Made by a program: the position numbers and the translations under genes
Shown here: positions 1 to 13,779 of the stretch, piece by piece
Layout: each line of letters opens with the position of its first letter
Numbering within the stretch: the stretch's first letter is position 1
Assembly (NCBI GenBank): GCA_013396655.1
Contig: WBMV01002770.1
Span: forward strand, 976,103 to 1,040,102
Length of the DNA: 64,000 nucleotides
Direction: 5' to 3'
Source of the DNA: Campylorhamphus procurvoides
Lineage: Eukaryota; Chordata; Aves; Passeriformes; Dendrocolaptidae
Notes under the pieces: generated by a model
The model's database searches: none
Seen by the model: the letters and a program-made list of their open reading frames with translations, nothing else
Told to the model about the DNA's origin: nothing

Positions 1-1550
1 TAGGAGGCAAGTCAAGTTTTCTTAAATACCATAGAAGAGTCTGAAAGCTGAGGGACTGAGTTTTGGGAGAGGAAAAGAATTTATTAGACCTCATATCTCC
101 TTAGTTCTCCAACAGCCTCTTCCTAACCTTTTCTTCCTGTTTATCTTTCACAGATCCTAACTTGGCCAGAGGATTTTGGATGACAAGATTTGACACACAA
201 ACCCAATCATTCCTGCCCTTTCTGTTATTGCTCTGAATATATTTGACTAGCAGATGAGAGAGGCTGAGTTTGCTCTGGCTTTTGGGACTCTCCAGTCATA
301 ATTTGTGGGGCTCTTTTGGAAATTATCTGTTTGGGATCCACATTTGTGATCCATATTTTTACCCTTTGAAAAAGTGCAATCAAAAGAAAAGATGCCAAAC
401 TCTGCTCTGAACATGCCAGGATGCCCAGCTATCAGTACTGGAGATACAAACAAACCAGAACCCAAGGCAAAAAGAAAAAAAAAAGCCCTTTTATCTGTGC
501 TGCACTAGTAGGCTCTGCCATCATTTCACAGGCAGAAATGTACTTAGATATCTCATTATGCTCTGGAGTAGCAAATTTTTGTCTATCCCTGTGCTGAACA
601 GAAATCCAATGTTATCATTATTGCACCATTCTAAGAATCTCCCCAAATGCCTGTATTGACAAAGTTGCTCTTTGATGCTAAATCCTGATTTATATTTTAG
701 TGATTTCTTTATTTTAAGCAAGGGAATGGGAGAAGAACTCAATTCTATTTGTTCATTTGGAAAGAAAAAGAATTTTTTTCAGAAAACTAAAACTTCAAGA
801 GTTTTGATATGTTTCTATTCCTCTTCTTTTTTTGGTGCCTTCTTACATTATAAAAATGGAAAGGAATTTTTACTTGATATATATCTAAACTCTCCAAGTT
901 CTGTAGTACATATGTTTGAATTAAATTAGAATTATTTTTGAAAGGCTAAGAAGTGCTACCATAGTTTAGCTCTGTTCAACCAAGCAGTGCCTGTGCTTTG
1001 AACTGACAGAAGCCTTTAAGTGCAAAAGCTTAGATAAGCTGATAAAGATGAAACCAGCCACATCTGCAGTTACTTAGATCCAATTCAATTCAACCCAGCC
1101 CTATCACACCACAAATCTCAGATATTCCTGCACATTTTACCACAGCACTACTGTGGGGTGGTAAATAATAAGCTTGCACAGATAATGAGATCTCAGACAA
1201 AAAGAGAAAAACCCAAAAGATAATTTCTTCATTGCTGTCCCCCCAGAATAAAAGTTCTTACCACCACAATCAATTCATTGTTGAGAACTAAAAATCCTAG
1301 ACAATTTTATTGAGCTCTTCATTAAAAATTTCCTCTTTACCATGGGAAGACCTTTCCATTTCCAACACAAGATTAACCAGAACAGCAACACATTTTACCC
1401 ACTGGGACCATGCACATACACAGAACATTTGTACCCTGTTGGTGGCTAAGGTCAAGCACTGCATGTACAGGGAAAAGCAACAGTGGCACTGCAGTCATTC
1501 CTCCCTACACCATGAATTCAGAAGAAGTCTGGAATGTGGGCAGCTAGAAA

Positions 1551-1752
1551 TCATCACAGAATAACAAAATGGTTTGGGTTGGAAGAAACAGTAAAGATCA
1601 TCCAGTGCCCCCCCCAGTCCCTTCCACCAGCCCAGGGTGCTCCAAGCCCCGTCCAACCTGGCCTTGGACACTCCCAGGGATCCAGGGGCACCCTGTGCCA
1701 GGGCCTGCCCACCCTCCCAGGGAGGAATTCCTTCCATATGTCCAATCCCTCC
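1551..1752 (-). mobile_element. CR1 LINE 3' fragment
   Basis: The sequence begins with the reverse complement of a degraded CR1 tail and the block ATGGTTTGGGTTGGAAG, then follows the CR1 3' UTR shared with the other copies here. About 22 bp corresponding to the 'gccacagcttctctggg' section are missing between two GGGCA-like direct repeats. It is 5'-truncated near 1752. Confidence 0.9.
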
Positions 1753-1764
1753 ACTAAATCCATG

Positions 1765-1850
1765 CATCTATGTCATCAATGAAGATATTCAGTAACACTG
1801 GTCCCTGTATGGCCCCCTGAGGGACAATACTTGTCTCTGGTAATAGTTTA
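1765..1850 (-). mobile_element. Possible older L3/CR1-like LINE remnant
   Basis: The stretch TCATCAATGAAGATATTCAG followed by CACTGGTCCCTGTATGGCCCCCTGAGGGACA resembles the antisense of a conserved part of the LINE reverse-transcriptase region ('ATTAATGAAGATATT...CCCTGAGGGACACCACT') found in old L3/CR1-type repeats. It lies directly beside a younger CR1 fragment. The match is from memory and short. Confidence 0.35.
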
Positions 1851-2288
1851 CTTTGCAGTTTACTTTCCAGGAAACAAAACAGATGTTCCCCCACCCCTTT
1901 CTCTGAGAGTCATTGATATTAAATACACTGGCCAGACACCCTCTTTTCAGAGGAAAGCTCTCTGTACACAACACCAGACAAATAAGTGGAATGGGAAATG
2001 CTGTCTCTGTGCCACCTGAGGGTTCCCAAACAGCAGGGTAATCAGGACAGGAATGAGGCCACCCCACCACCCAGGCCCATGGTGGCCAAACCAGTTGAGG
2101 AAATGTGTTTTAGCCATCTGTCTGGCACAGCACAGTCCAGCTGCATTTCACCCTCCTCGGACACAAGTGAACAATATAAGCTCCAGACGTTTGCCCTTTC
2201 CAAAGTCAATGCAACTCCCCATTGCCAACAAGTTTTGTCATGGCTTTTAATTAAAACAAAAAAACAATGAGATTAAAATGTAAATTAC

Positions 2289-2321
2289 AAAAAAAAAAAA
2301 AAAAAAAAACAACCAACCAAC
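2289..2321. repeat. Poly-A run followed by CAAC repeats
   Basis: Twenty-one A residues are followed by CAACCAACCAAC. No retrocopy with recognisable coding content precedes it. Confidence 0.9.
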
Positions 2322-5177
2322 AAAAAAAATAACCCCATTCAGGTAATTCCATGTTGGTTATGGGTTTTTTCTATGTGGCCACCAAAAGCACACAGGTAAT
2401 TTACTATTTCAAACTGATTTTGCAAATAGATTAGCTGTTAATGTAAAGTTGTTAGGCAGATCATTTCAGGAGAAAACCATTCTGGGATACAGTCATGGGA
2501 AGAGGTCACATATGCAGAACTAAGCTTTGCCCAATTGATTTCTAATTATAAAAGCAGAGGCTCTGGAGTTTGTGGTTAATTGTCCTTCTCTTTAGCCTGA
2601 AAAATCAAACTTACAGCTTGTGCTCCCAACAAACACCCCCCAAACACCCCTGGCTGTGTCCCCAAGGCGACTGTGTGTCCCAGCAGGAGCAGCCCTGGGG
2701 GACTCACACAACTCCTCTCTGAAGGCCATCCGTGGAATTAAGTCTAAAATGCCTCATTGGTGGCCAGCTGGGAGACAGCAAATTGTTCCTTATAATAAAG
2801 CTACAATAATGTCTGTTTGGGGGAGAGAAAAACACCACAGGCGGATCCTACAAGGACAGAATAAATTGAAATGCCCGTGTTGTATAATTAGATGAAGTTC
2901 TGTTTTCCTTTGTAAAAAGATACTGGCCAAGAACTTCGTGTGTTTAATCCATTCATTCTTCAGCACCAAGTGTAGACTGGTTGGACATCTGAGTTTCTTG
3001 TCTCGTTTAATCTTTGTATGAAATTGGACAATTCTCAGGATGAAAGAAAGCCAAATAGTGCAGTTGTACTTATTAAATGTGTTCAACATGAGGATGCTTT
3101 TCTGAGTACATTCTTTACCTTCACCATTGACTAAAGTGGCACAAAGGTGAGCGCACTTTGTCTACAAGAGAAATAAATCAGGAAAATCTCTAGTTAATAT
3201 GTTGCGTGCAAGAGCATTTGCTTCACCGATCTGCCTGTCTGGTTTATATTACAGCTGTATACACTATACATACAGTGCACTTTAGAAATTAACTGATGTT
3301 TTTTCTGAGTTCATAATTTTATAATGATAAACATTAAAACATTCACAAACATTGCAAATCCTTTTCTTGGGGCATCTAAATTCTGTGCTATGCTGCATGA
3401 TTACTCAAACAATAAATTACTGCTCCTCACGACAAGAAGAGAAGAATTGTGATCTCTATAACTTGTCATCTCCATCACTGATGTTTACAAATGAGTGCAT
3501 TTAATGATTTGGCTGCTAGAAATTTCAGCCTGTAATATTTGCTAAAACTTAGTCATCTTCATTTTTTTTTCTCTTAAATTGTAAAAATAGAATACTTTTC
3601 CAAAAGAAAAATATTTTCTCAATAAATTACTACTTTCAGTTCTGGGCTTGATTTTCTGCTGGGTTATTCCACTTCCACATCTAGAAAGTCAGCAGAGCAG
3701 AGATGGCAGTTTCTGAAGAAACAGGTTTTTCCTTGCTCTGCTCCAGTCCTCTTATCATCCCTTCCAAGTTACACAAAGTAATCTGGAAAACACTGCCACA
3801 AATCCAGTTGCACACATCTGAGTAACAGGTTTTTAATCTCAGAGCGGTAGCAGTCCAGCCTGCAAGCCAGCAGTCAAATTTGGTGGTGGCATCACCCACA
3901 GATGTTTCACAGAAAGTGAGACACGGGGAGTTGTCAACCCACTGTGAATCAATTTATTCATTCTCACCAACTCTCCAGTCAATTTCATCCTTCAAGGTGG
4001 AAATTAGAAATACAGATGTATTCTCTGAAAAGCTTCCCAGCTCCAGGTTGTTCAAAGCAAGTTTAGAGCCTGTTGGCTCTGGGCCAGCCCAGTGTCAGTT
4101 TAACACTGGAGGAATTCTTCTGCAGGGAGCCACAGCCCCAGCTTTGAAGCCAACTTTATAAGCATGTATTTACATCAGTTATTGTGGCTCTGCAGACCCA
4201 AAGGCCTAAGACTTCATAGCCACAGACAAGACCTGGTAAAATGCTGTTCAGTTTTCAACCACTTCCACCACAAGTGGAAAGCACCAAGAAAGTGCCCACT
4301 GCCTTAGACTGCATGTTTGACCCTGTTAGTATTGGGGGCCAGAATGTGGAGGACAGCAAGTACCCAAGACTGCTGCACTGAGATATCTTGTGCTAATTCA
4401 AGGTGCATTCCATCTGCAATGACCTAGAATGGAAGAACCAAGGAAACTGGAAGTTGAGTTGATAAACTACGTAATAATCATTACAGGTCTGTGATGTGAT
4501 GAGATGAGCAGCAACAAGGGCTGAACAGTGCTGGGCTGTATCTGCTGCACACAGCCTAAGTAAGCCCTGCAGAGGGGAACTGGGCCCTTGCCATTTGTAT
4601 CTGCTGTGAGAACTTTCACAAGTCAACAGAGAAACAAAACACAGTCACAGACCAGAGAATGGGTCAGAGCCTCATCTGGTGCCCCCTCCTGCCCCAGCAG
4701 GGCCAGCCCAGAGCACAGGGCACAGCAGTGTGGCCAGAGGGGCTGGAATATCCCCAGNTCAAAAGAAACAATAAAAGTCTGTTCAGGTTCTCTACTACCC
4801 TTATAAAGATTTTTTTTCCTAACATTGCAGAGTGGTAGTAATAATGGTACAAATCTGCTTGACTGATAGAAAATAGATCGAATTTACTTGCCTAATTATG
4901 CCTCACTTTGGCTTAACTGTGAGCACTGTGAAGAACAGACAACTAACCCCAGTAGGCTGCTCTGCTGTTCTGTATTAGCAGCTGCAACATGGGTTTCTCT
5001 TGATAAAATATTTCAGAGGATCAAAGCAGAAGACTATGGAGGTAGGAAGCAACAATCAAAATATTTCATTCACAATATAGTTGCTACCCTTTTTCATTTA
5101 ACTAACACTGCTTGGAGCAAAATATTTCATTCTCGCTCAGAGATACTGCTAACATTTTTATTAATATATGCATTGTT

Positions 5178-5199
5178 TGGGGTTTTTTTTAAAACCCCA
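5178..5199. repeat. Palindromic G/T-A/C hairpin
   Basis: TGGGGTTTT and AAAACCCCA form perfect 9-bp arms around TTTT. It may simply have arisen from a T run next to a G run. Confidence 0.75.
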
Positions 5200-8100
5200 T
5201 AAAATCGAATCTAAAATAATACTATTCTGGTTCCTGAGAAAGTATGATTGTATATTAATCACAATAGCAATGCTATCTCCTTATTTTCACATTCAATCTT
5301 TCTTTTAATATGCAGATAATCACAGTCCATAACTACAGAAATGTAAACAGCAGAGAATCCATTTTAATCAGGACACATAAAAGAAGTTTAAAGAAGTGTA
5401 GACAAAGAAGTGCCTCACAGAGGTAAGAAGTCATACAAAGACATGGTTTACATGTTTGTTATTGACAGTGTATTCTTGACTCATTCTTGCAAATACCCTG
5501 AGGAGAGTGCCTTGGCCAGGGTGAGCAGCAGCCAAACCCAACACAAGGAGGCAAAACAATGCATACATTTTTCATTTTGCTTATGGTACAAGAATGAGTA
5601 CTCCACTCTGAGCAAGACTCTTTCAAGGCTATGAAGAATATGTGCTACAAAGGCTTCAGGGTGCTCTCTGAGTGCCTGTTTCCTTTCCAGCTACAGAAAA
5701 GCTTGTAATGGACTCTTCTGTCTCTAGGGAAACTTTTAAAACCTAACCAGAATTTCAATATTATTCTGCAGATAGAACGAATTTGTTGCTATAAACCTAA
5801 CTGCAGATGCACAGATTTTAGTTAAGCCCCATTTTTAGAACAAAGGAGTCAAAAACTCAGTTTTGAAGGGGTAAGCTTTTATCCAAATTAATAGGGCAGG
5901 ACATGCAGCTGTTTGACGTATGGCTAATGTGGTACTTTTCCGAGCTTTTAACACACTTTGCTGATTGTTTGCTCAAGGCATATGGTTTGAACGAGCTGGG
6001 CAGTGCACAGTGCAGCTGGCAGACTAGATAGCAAAATCTGGCAATAAGCCTTGGAGTTATGTGTGACTAGGTATCAAATTTGCCTGAATTTTATGTGATG
6101 AATTCTCTCATGTCTATGTAAATCCTGAAGCTCCTTCAGGCTGTACTACAGTAGATGCCATTGCTTCCAGGCCTGCAGGAGCTGGATGGAGCTGACCCAT
6201 GGTGTGCAGGAACAGCCTTAAAGAGGTAAAAGCCTTTTTATAGGGCAAAATCATCCTAAAAAGCTTTCATTAAACAAACATGGAATTTTCAAAATGGGCA
6301 AGTATCATTTTCTCTAGTGCACAGATCGGGAAACTGTGACAGGTGCTGTTCCAAATACACATTCATTTCAATCAAGCAAAGAATGGGAAGGTTTTGGCAG
6401 CTGGTCCTGTTTTCACCATTACCTCCCGTAACCCAAGTCAGTGGTTTCAGCCTCAGCTCTGATATTCAGGAAGGTCTACAAAAAGCTCCAACAGCATCTG
6501 AATGCGATTTTTGTATTAATTTAATAAATGAAGAATCATCTTTGGACTCTCAGCATAATAAACTCTCATTTGCACTGAGCAGATTCATAAATTCACGCTG
6601 CTAAAAACTGTTTTCACCAGAAATGGGCCAGCCTCCCATGGTGTCCATTCATATTCCAGTTCTGAGCTGCAGGAGAGTGTGTGCCAGTCACAAGTGTTCA
6701 GCTATTACTGCAGAGTTTCCTTTATTGCTGCTTGAAAAGCCAATAGAGATACTAAAAGTGACTCTCTCATCTCCGAGTACATACAACTGTGTGTTCCTGA
6801 GTATATATTCACAGTTTTCCAGTGAAGTGCATCACATTTTTATGTCACATGAACCCAGTGTAATGAATTAAGATGAATACTAAGAGAAACAGAAGCAGCA
6901 AGTTCCCTGCTATGTAAAAGTCTTGGTAATGAAAGGTGTGTTGCAATGCAAATGTCTCACTGAACTCAAAAGTCATTCCAAGAACCACAGGCTTCTCAAG
7001 CAAATAAATAAATCAGCACATAGTCTCTAGTCATCTAAAATATTATTCTCTTAAGTTTAGAAAGAAACTAATTTTCCAAAATTCCTATTTCCAACAGAGG
7101 AAGTCTTGCAAATTTGTGAGGTTTCCTGATATCTTAAATGATGATGACCAGCTGGACAATGTATATTTTAGTAAAAATAAAGATTAATTCCCTTGAAATC
7201 TTCCTTTCTTCCCACTCCCTAATTGGACTAATGATCATGTTGAACGTGGAGTCAGCATAGATATGCTACATTTGGACAAATTGGAAGTGGTAAAGGATTT
7301 TTAATTTTTTTTTATATTCTCTCAAACTTTATTTTCCTTATCAACATAAAGGAATACAGAGGGCAAAAATCAGTTTGAGGAACAAAGATTGCACACTCTC
7401 CCAGCAAAAGTGCTGCACTAAGTTCTTGAACCTTTTGAGGATGAGCCCATGAATAACGAATAGAACGTGCAAAGGACACTGTTTACAGGACAGAGTGATG
7501 CAAGCACAATAAAAATGTCAAGTACACTGAAGGGAAGTTTGTGGAAGGTCCTTTCAGGAGAAGTGAGGCACAGTGCATCTGGAAAAGGCACCAGGTATCA
7601 TTTCTATTCCAGCAAATAATACAGTTGGCTTGTACAAGTTCCTGGAGAAGCTCTTCAGAAAGATGTCATGGCATATGTTCTGACTCATACAAGAACGTGC
7701 CACTCCTCTGACTTCCCTGCTGTGCCCTTTCGAGTGCCTGTGCTGTAAAGGTGGCTTTTCATTATTTTTAAATTGTACTTTAAAAACTGAATACATTACC
7801 CAGCCCTAAGACTCGACACGATGTGCAAACACACATTCTTTTATCTGCGAGAGCTGATTTACAGACAAGCTCAAAGTACATGTAAGCTTCACAAGAAACA
7901 CTGAATACTGTGAAAACCAGTTATATATAAAATAGACTTAGGTACAGCTCAAAGAAAATTGAGAGGAAATAAGGCATGTGAAAGGTCATCCACCTACAAA
8001 GGAGAAGTGCCATCAGAGGATGATAAAATTTGATTTCCTAAGCAATTCCCAGGTCATTTCAGGTCCATTTCAGGCCAGTTGTCTAATATGGACATTGGCA

Positions 8101-9454
8101 GGTGACTTGTTAGAGACACAGAGACACTCAGAAACCTCCCAGCAGCTTCAGGCAACTCTGTGCAAGCTCTGAAACAAGGAAATGCCTCTTGGCAGGTTTG
8201 TGAAAGCTGCCAGCCCTCAGTCTCTATAGGTGAGCCTTCCACCTCACTTGGGTGAAAGAGGCACAGCCCCTCCCTGGGGGCTGATGGACACAATCCCACA
8301 GCCAGCCCCACAGAGCACAGGAGAGCTTGGTCCCTCACCAAATATACCCAACAAATTATCCAAACTATTAGCCAAGTTACCTCTTTCCATTGCTGTATTA
8401 CCTCAAGTTAAAAACATAACTTTAGTACTGAGAACTTTCGTTCTTTCTTGTGGGTTTTTGTTAATCATGCTTGCATCAGAGTTTAAAAGGCACTTACTGA
8501 ATATCCCATTTTTAACAATGTTTTCACAGTAAATTAAGACAATGATTAACAAAAAAACTCACTAATCATATTATCTTAGAACTGAAGTATTATAACTGGA
8601 AGAACTCAGTCAATATTTTCATAGTAATACAAAATAGAAAAAACTTGGCCCAAGAACATAAAAGAAACAAATTGCAACCTCAATTATCAGACTTTACATA
8701 TGATAGCCATGGAATAATCTAGCTAACCGAAAGTAGAATTTAAAATAATCCAAAAACTGGCCTAGGAGAATGAGATATTCACACCACAAGATTCTTAATT
8801 ACCAGCCTAAGCCTACTGCTGCATTTAAATATGCAACTGAAGTCAAGCCAAACTTGGAAACTAGAAAATAACTAACTCTTCACTGAGACATCTACTGTCT
8901 CCTTTATATCGAGCATGGTGAAATGGCAGCTGCCTTGCTGGGTGACACTACCAGAGCCCTGGTGAATGATTTACAGTTGGGCAGTCGTATGTTCTTCCAG
9001 TCTCATCTTTCCCTGCGTTCTGCACTCACCAGAGCCCCTGAGGCTGAAATGAGTGAAAAGAGAAACGAGAATGTTCAATTCCACAATAAAAATACAGACT
9101 GAATCGTTTCACTGGAGGTCTACCACAGCTTCAAAGTGTCTGCTCCGCCTGAAACAAGTCCTTAGCTCTGGATCTGTGGTCCCCTGTGGCTTCCCTGTCT
9201 CCTCCTGCAGCAGGATTTAAGTCAGAAGGTCTGCAATAAATTAACTGTTCTACTGGGTGTTGCCACTGAGATGATTCTAAGGACATGCTGATTCCTGTCT
9301 TTATTTCCCCTCCCTCACATTTATTTTGCTCAACCTACTAAGATAAAACCTGCACCGAGATGTGGTTTGGAGTTCTAAGTGGGCAAAAATAGAACTATTT
9401 AGAAAGGCTGCAAACCCCTGCTATAAGCCAGTGTTTAAATAATGTATTAGGCCT

Positions 9455-9513
9455 ATCTATATATACACAAAGACATATACACATGCACTTAGACTAACAC
9501 ACACATATATATA
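9455..9513. repeat. TA/CA-rich simple sequence
   Basis: Alternating TATATA and ACACAC tracts make up an impure dinucleotide repeat. Confidence 0.75.
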
Positions 9514-10690
9514 GTCCCCTGCAGTTCTGTATTAATCAAATGGAATACTCTGTAGTAGAAATACAGCACTAATAACTCAAAATAGCACTTCTGTTCAAGT
9601 TGCCTCGTACAAGCTTATTTGAGTTCTAATTGTGTGCTGAAATTCTCCCCTCTAATGCCTAGGTCTATTTGAAGGTTAGCTTTTGGTCCCATGGAGATAA
9701 AGGAAAATGTGCCAACATTTGAGAGATTTGATTACCTGTATGAAATTATGCTCGCTCATTTTGCCTAGGCAAGAGACTCTTGGGGAAAGTTATATTAAAG
9801 AGGGAATAGAAATAGTGAACATCCAAAGAAAATATTTTCCAATTATGCTTCGCAAGATGCAGAAAATATTACTGGTTATAGAGGATTATGAATGAGATAA
9901 TTACTGAGAGCCTAATGTACCTAAAGCTACAATAAAGAAGAGAGAAAATCATTAATAAGTGGTTATTGACTGGTCCTCCTGCTCTTTGCAATAAAAGGCC
10001 AGAACAGCACCAAGGACAAACCTGTCCACAGTTTTGCTGTGACAGGTTATATACAAGAATACCTTTCCTACTTACGCAGCCTCCCATTAATTCCTATCAG
10101 TGAAAGCATATCAGCTTTTATTTAGCACCCAAAACACTTTATGCCTCTCAAAACAGCCTTAAAAAGAAATGTTTTATACTAAGAGTCAGTTGAAAATAAT
10201 AGAGATTTAGAAACACAGAGGATAAATGTTCCCTCTCTTAAATTATTTCGTTCCATGCATTCCTAATGAGCAATCTGCACTTCCAAAAGAATTCAGACCA
10301 GTGGTAAGGTGCAGAATGACAAAAGACTTTTAGAAATTAAAATATGTCTCATTATCACTTTTTGATTCTTCAATGAAATAAATGATAACTCAATTATCTC
10401 TGAGAAGCCCTAGCAAAGAACAGCTGAGCTTCCACGTACAGGATTTCAATACAGGCGATTATAAACCAAGCATTTCTGAGTGGCTGCAGCTCTTTTCCTC
10501 CTGCAAAGCAGAACTTGGTACCACGTGTAAAATTACCTGCAGTGCATTCTCTCTGGTTTTTTATTTCCCTCCCTCCCTTCTGGCTCCCAATCCTGCTGCA
10601 CTGAGGGTGAAGGTACAGTCACTACAGAAAAGCTAAGCAATATTTCTGTAAGAAGGGGAAAGCCACGAACATCACAAGGATCGATCTAGA

Positions 10691-10984
10691 TGGACTTCCA
10701 GTGCCTGAAGGACCTACAAGAAAGATGGAGAGAGACTGTGTACAACAACCTGGAGGGACAGAACAAGGGGAATGGTTTCAAACTCACAGAGGGCAGGGTT
10801 AGATGGGATATTGGGAAGGAATCCTTCCCTGGGAGGGTGGGCAGGCCCTGGCACAGGGTGCCCAGAGAAGCTGGGGCTGCCCCAGCCCTGGGAGCGTCCA
10901 AGGCCAGGCTGGATGGGGCTTGGAGCAACCTCGGCTAGTCAAAGGATGGGCTTTAAGGTCCCTTTCAGCCCAAATCCTTCCATC
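10691..10984 (+). mobile_element. CR1 LINE, 3' half (first part of a permuted pair)
   Basis: It starts at TTCCAGTGCCTGAAGG, runs through CTACAAGAAAGATGGAGAG and the 3' UTR block (GGGAAGGAATCCTTCCCTGG), and ends near CTTTAAGGTCCCTTTCAGCC with a decayed tail. About 20 bp covering 'ggtgtccctgcccatgg' are missing. The next feature carries the upstream half of the element in the same orientation. Confidence 0.92.
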
Positions 10985-10989
10985 AAACT

Positions 10990-11256
10990 GCATCCTGGGC
11001 TGATCTCACAGAGCGGACACCAGGACAGGGGGGGATTGTGCCCCTCTGTCCCCCCAGGTGAGACCCCACCTGCAGAGCTGCTCCAGCCCTGGGGCCAGCA
11101 CAGAAGGACGTGGAGCTGCTGGAGAGTCCAGAGGAGGCACCAGGATGGTCAGAGGATGGAGCAGCTCTGCTGGGAGGAAAGGCTGGGAGAGCTGGGATTG
11201 TTCAGCCTGGAGAGGAGAAGCTTTGGGGGGACCTCATTGCTGCCATTCTACATGCA
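10990..11256 (+). mobile_element. CR1 LINE, upstream half lacking its 3' end
   Basis: It matches the upstream section of the long copy at 55225-55920 (CCCAGGTGAGACCCCACCTG, GAAGGACGTGGAGCTGCTGG, GGGATTGTTCAGCCTGGAGA) and stops after GACCTCATTGCTGCC. Loss of the 3' end is unusual, because CR1 copies normally lose the 5' end. Its stop point is directly adjacent, in the element, to the start point of the preceding fragment. Confidence 0.9.
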
Positions 11257-12242
11257 GAGGAAGCTGCCCAAGTGCTGTGGCTTCCTTGTGCTCCTACACT
11301 TATTTCATCCCACAAAGAGCACAGTTTCCCTGAAAAAACACATGCCCAGATGATTATTGTGGTCCCTCTCAACAGAAATCCATTTAGTATTCTCCTAGAC
11401 ACACATAGCAACCCGTGCATACACACAACATGCACACCAGTTTCCATCTCAGTGGAGTCAATGCTTTTTGTTTCATCTCTCTGGCTCCACCAGACCCTGC
11501 ATAAACTGTATTTAAGGCTTTACAATAAATACATTAAAACAGACTTAATGCCTAGTGACTTTACTGACCAATTTGGAATGAATTTGACCTATTGGATCCG
11601 ATGCAATTCAAAGCATGGGGAAGGGTGGACTCCTCAAAATTATTTTTATCAACTAAAAGCAGCTCTGCAAAGGAGGAAGCTTAACAAAGCAGAAATGCAG
11701 GCTCTGCAAGAGAACATATCGAGAGGCATGATAAGGACAAGTGACTTGTCAATTAAATGGCTGAGAAAAGAATAAATTAAGGATTAACTACTACTGGATT
11801 ATTGGTTTCCTCGAGAATTCCCAAAGAAATGATCCTGAGAGATTTCTTTTGGCAGTGTCTCAGGGGGGCAATGACAGACCTGAGTGCCTGATGATTTTAT
11901 CATGGTTATTGCAGCAAGGTCAACGAGAAGAGAGTGCTGAGGTCAGTGACTGTCCCACACCAGCTCAGATCCTCCTGTGCTGGGCAGGTTCTCAGAGCTA
12001 AATCAAGGCCAGTCAGTGCCTGTGTTCTGCCAGGCTGCCAACCTGCCTCCTTGAAGTGGCATCAGAGCTTCCCTACAGAGAGACTGCCCATGGAAACAGA
12101 GCCTGAGCACAAAACGGGGCCACATTTGTCTGGTTTGGAGTCGGGAAAGCATCTCTTGCCTTTTGCAGTTGTTCTGCCATTTCCAGAATTTACAAATGCC
12201 TTCCTGATCTGCAGAGATGTCGTCAGTTGGGATAAATTCTGA

Positions 12243-12258
12243 GTCAGTCAGTCAGTCA
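12243..12258. repeat. (GTCA)4 microsatellite
   Basis: Four exact GTCA units in tandem. Confidence 0.9.
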
Positions 12259-13779
12259 TGCTCTGTTTTTTTCTCACTCTCCAAGTAGGAAGCACATGCA
12301 TTTCACAACACATTCAAAGCACTGCACAAACCCATTGTCTCAGAGTGGGCGTCCAGCCTGACAGCGAAAAATTTTGCTTTACTGTCCATCAGCCTGTCCC
12401 ACAGAGAATTGCCTGTTACAGTATTTGTGCAGAATGCATTTGACTGAGATAGAAACATTCACTCCCAAAGTTCCCTTAAAACTCCAGATCTTTATTTATG
12501 CATGTAGACTGCTCAGCATTCCTTTGCTTACCAGCAATTGCAGGAACGAGCAGGTGGCCTTCTGGAAGGGCCAAATTTAGATCAATTACAGAATGATTAC
12601 TTAATGGGATGATCAGTCCAGTTGCCTTCTACACAGAAGGAGAAGCCTAATATTGTCTCATTTAGAGCTATGCATTTTCTGCCTTTCTTTTGGAGGTACA
12701 ATAACTCCATTGTGTCACTGAGCCCAGTGTCCAACACATTGAAGCATACACATTTCCTATCACATTTAAGACATTAATAAATTGCATCTCCCTTTCAGAC
12801 AGCAATACCTTTGAGGCAGGAATTGTCTTCTACTCAACAAAACAGATCAAAATTTTAGTCAATGCTTCATAAATGGCAGCATTAACAGCTTTCATGTTTT
12901 CTGCTCGTTGGTGTATTATTCCTCATTTGCTGTGGCTCAGTTTACAGAACTGCCCTCCGTGTGTGCTTTGAGGGTATGTAAAGTGCTTACAAGATTTGCA
13001 CAGGACAAGTTCACACTAACATTCCCTTAAAAGAAACCATGGCTTAAATCTTCATTCAAATCTTCTCATGCCAAGTAAAATCCTGGGGTATGCTTGAAAT
13101 AATTTAAATTATTTAAATGGCTTCCACTAATTCATATGAAAACTCAATAAAAATGCCTTGCATACTTCGATCAGCACCTGCTCTGGGTTCATATGGGATA
13201 TCCAATAATAATCAAGCCCCATTAATCAGCAGAAATAAATGAACAAATAGGAAATATTGTGCTGGCATTAAGTCTTGTTTCAGATGATCTTGTACAAAGA
13301 AAGAAACACAGTTTGCTCTTGCCTCTGGACATTGCATTTTCTTCTCTGCAAGGCAGGACAATACCAGGAGTTGCAAAGTGGGCCAGTGGTCTACATTAAA
13401 CGCTTCAGACTGCACAAAAATTAGAGAACAGGTTGCCTGAAATGGGAATATCTAGTGTGTTAGTCATCTTATTTTGAAAACTTATTCTGTAAAAGCATGG
13501 CAGATTTTCATTAAGCTCGTGGAGGTGATTGCTATCAGATTCTGAGCCTTTTGCATCATGCTTTAACCTACAGGCAAGTGTTGCATCAATTCTGCTGCAG
13601 ATCATCCCAAATTAATTGAAAAATGAGGTGTTTTTTCCCTGTTCACTTTAATATCCTGCCTCCTTAGGCTGGGTGTACAACATGTCATAGCTCCTAATGA
13701 TGCTTGTGGCATGATGAGCCCAGAAAATAATGGGATGGAAGGGGTATGGCTTGGTTCATTCCCCTGTCCTCTGTGTACT

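Noticed and set aside
2000..2309. Possible processed pseudogene ending in poly-A
   Set aside because: No coding similarity is visible before the A run and no target-site duplication was found.
4677..4757. GC-rich segment resembling upstream CR1
   Set aside because: Only short word similarity (GAGCACAGGGCACAGCAGTG), with no colinear match to the CR1 copies in the window.
10772..11775. Plus-strand open frames of about 190-220 codons
   Set aside because: Most of their length lies in CR1 3' UTR and adjacent unique DNA, and they match no known protein.
13098..13113. 16-bp perfect palindrome AATAATTTAAATTATT
   Set aside because: Only A and T in AT-rich DNA; expected by chance at this scale.
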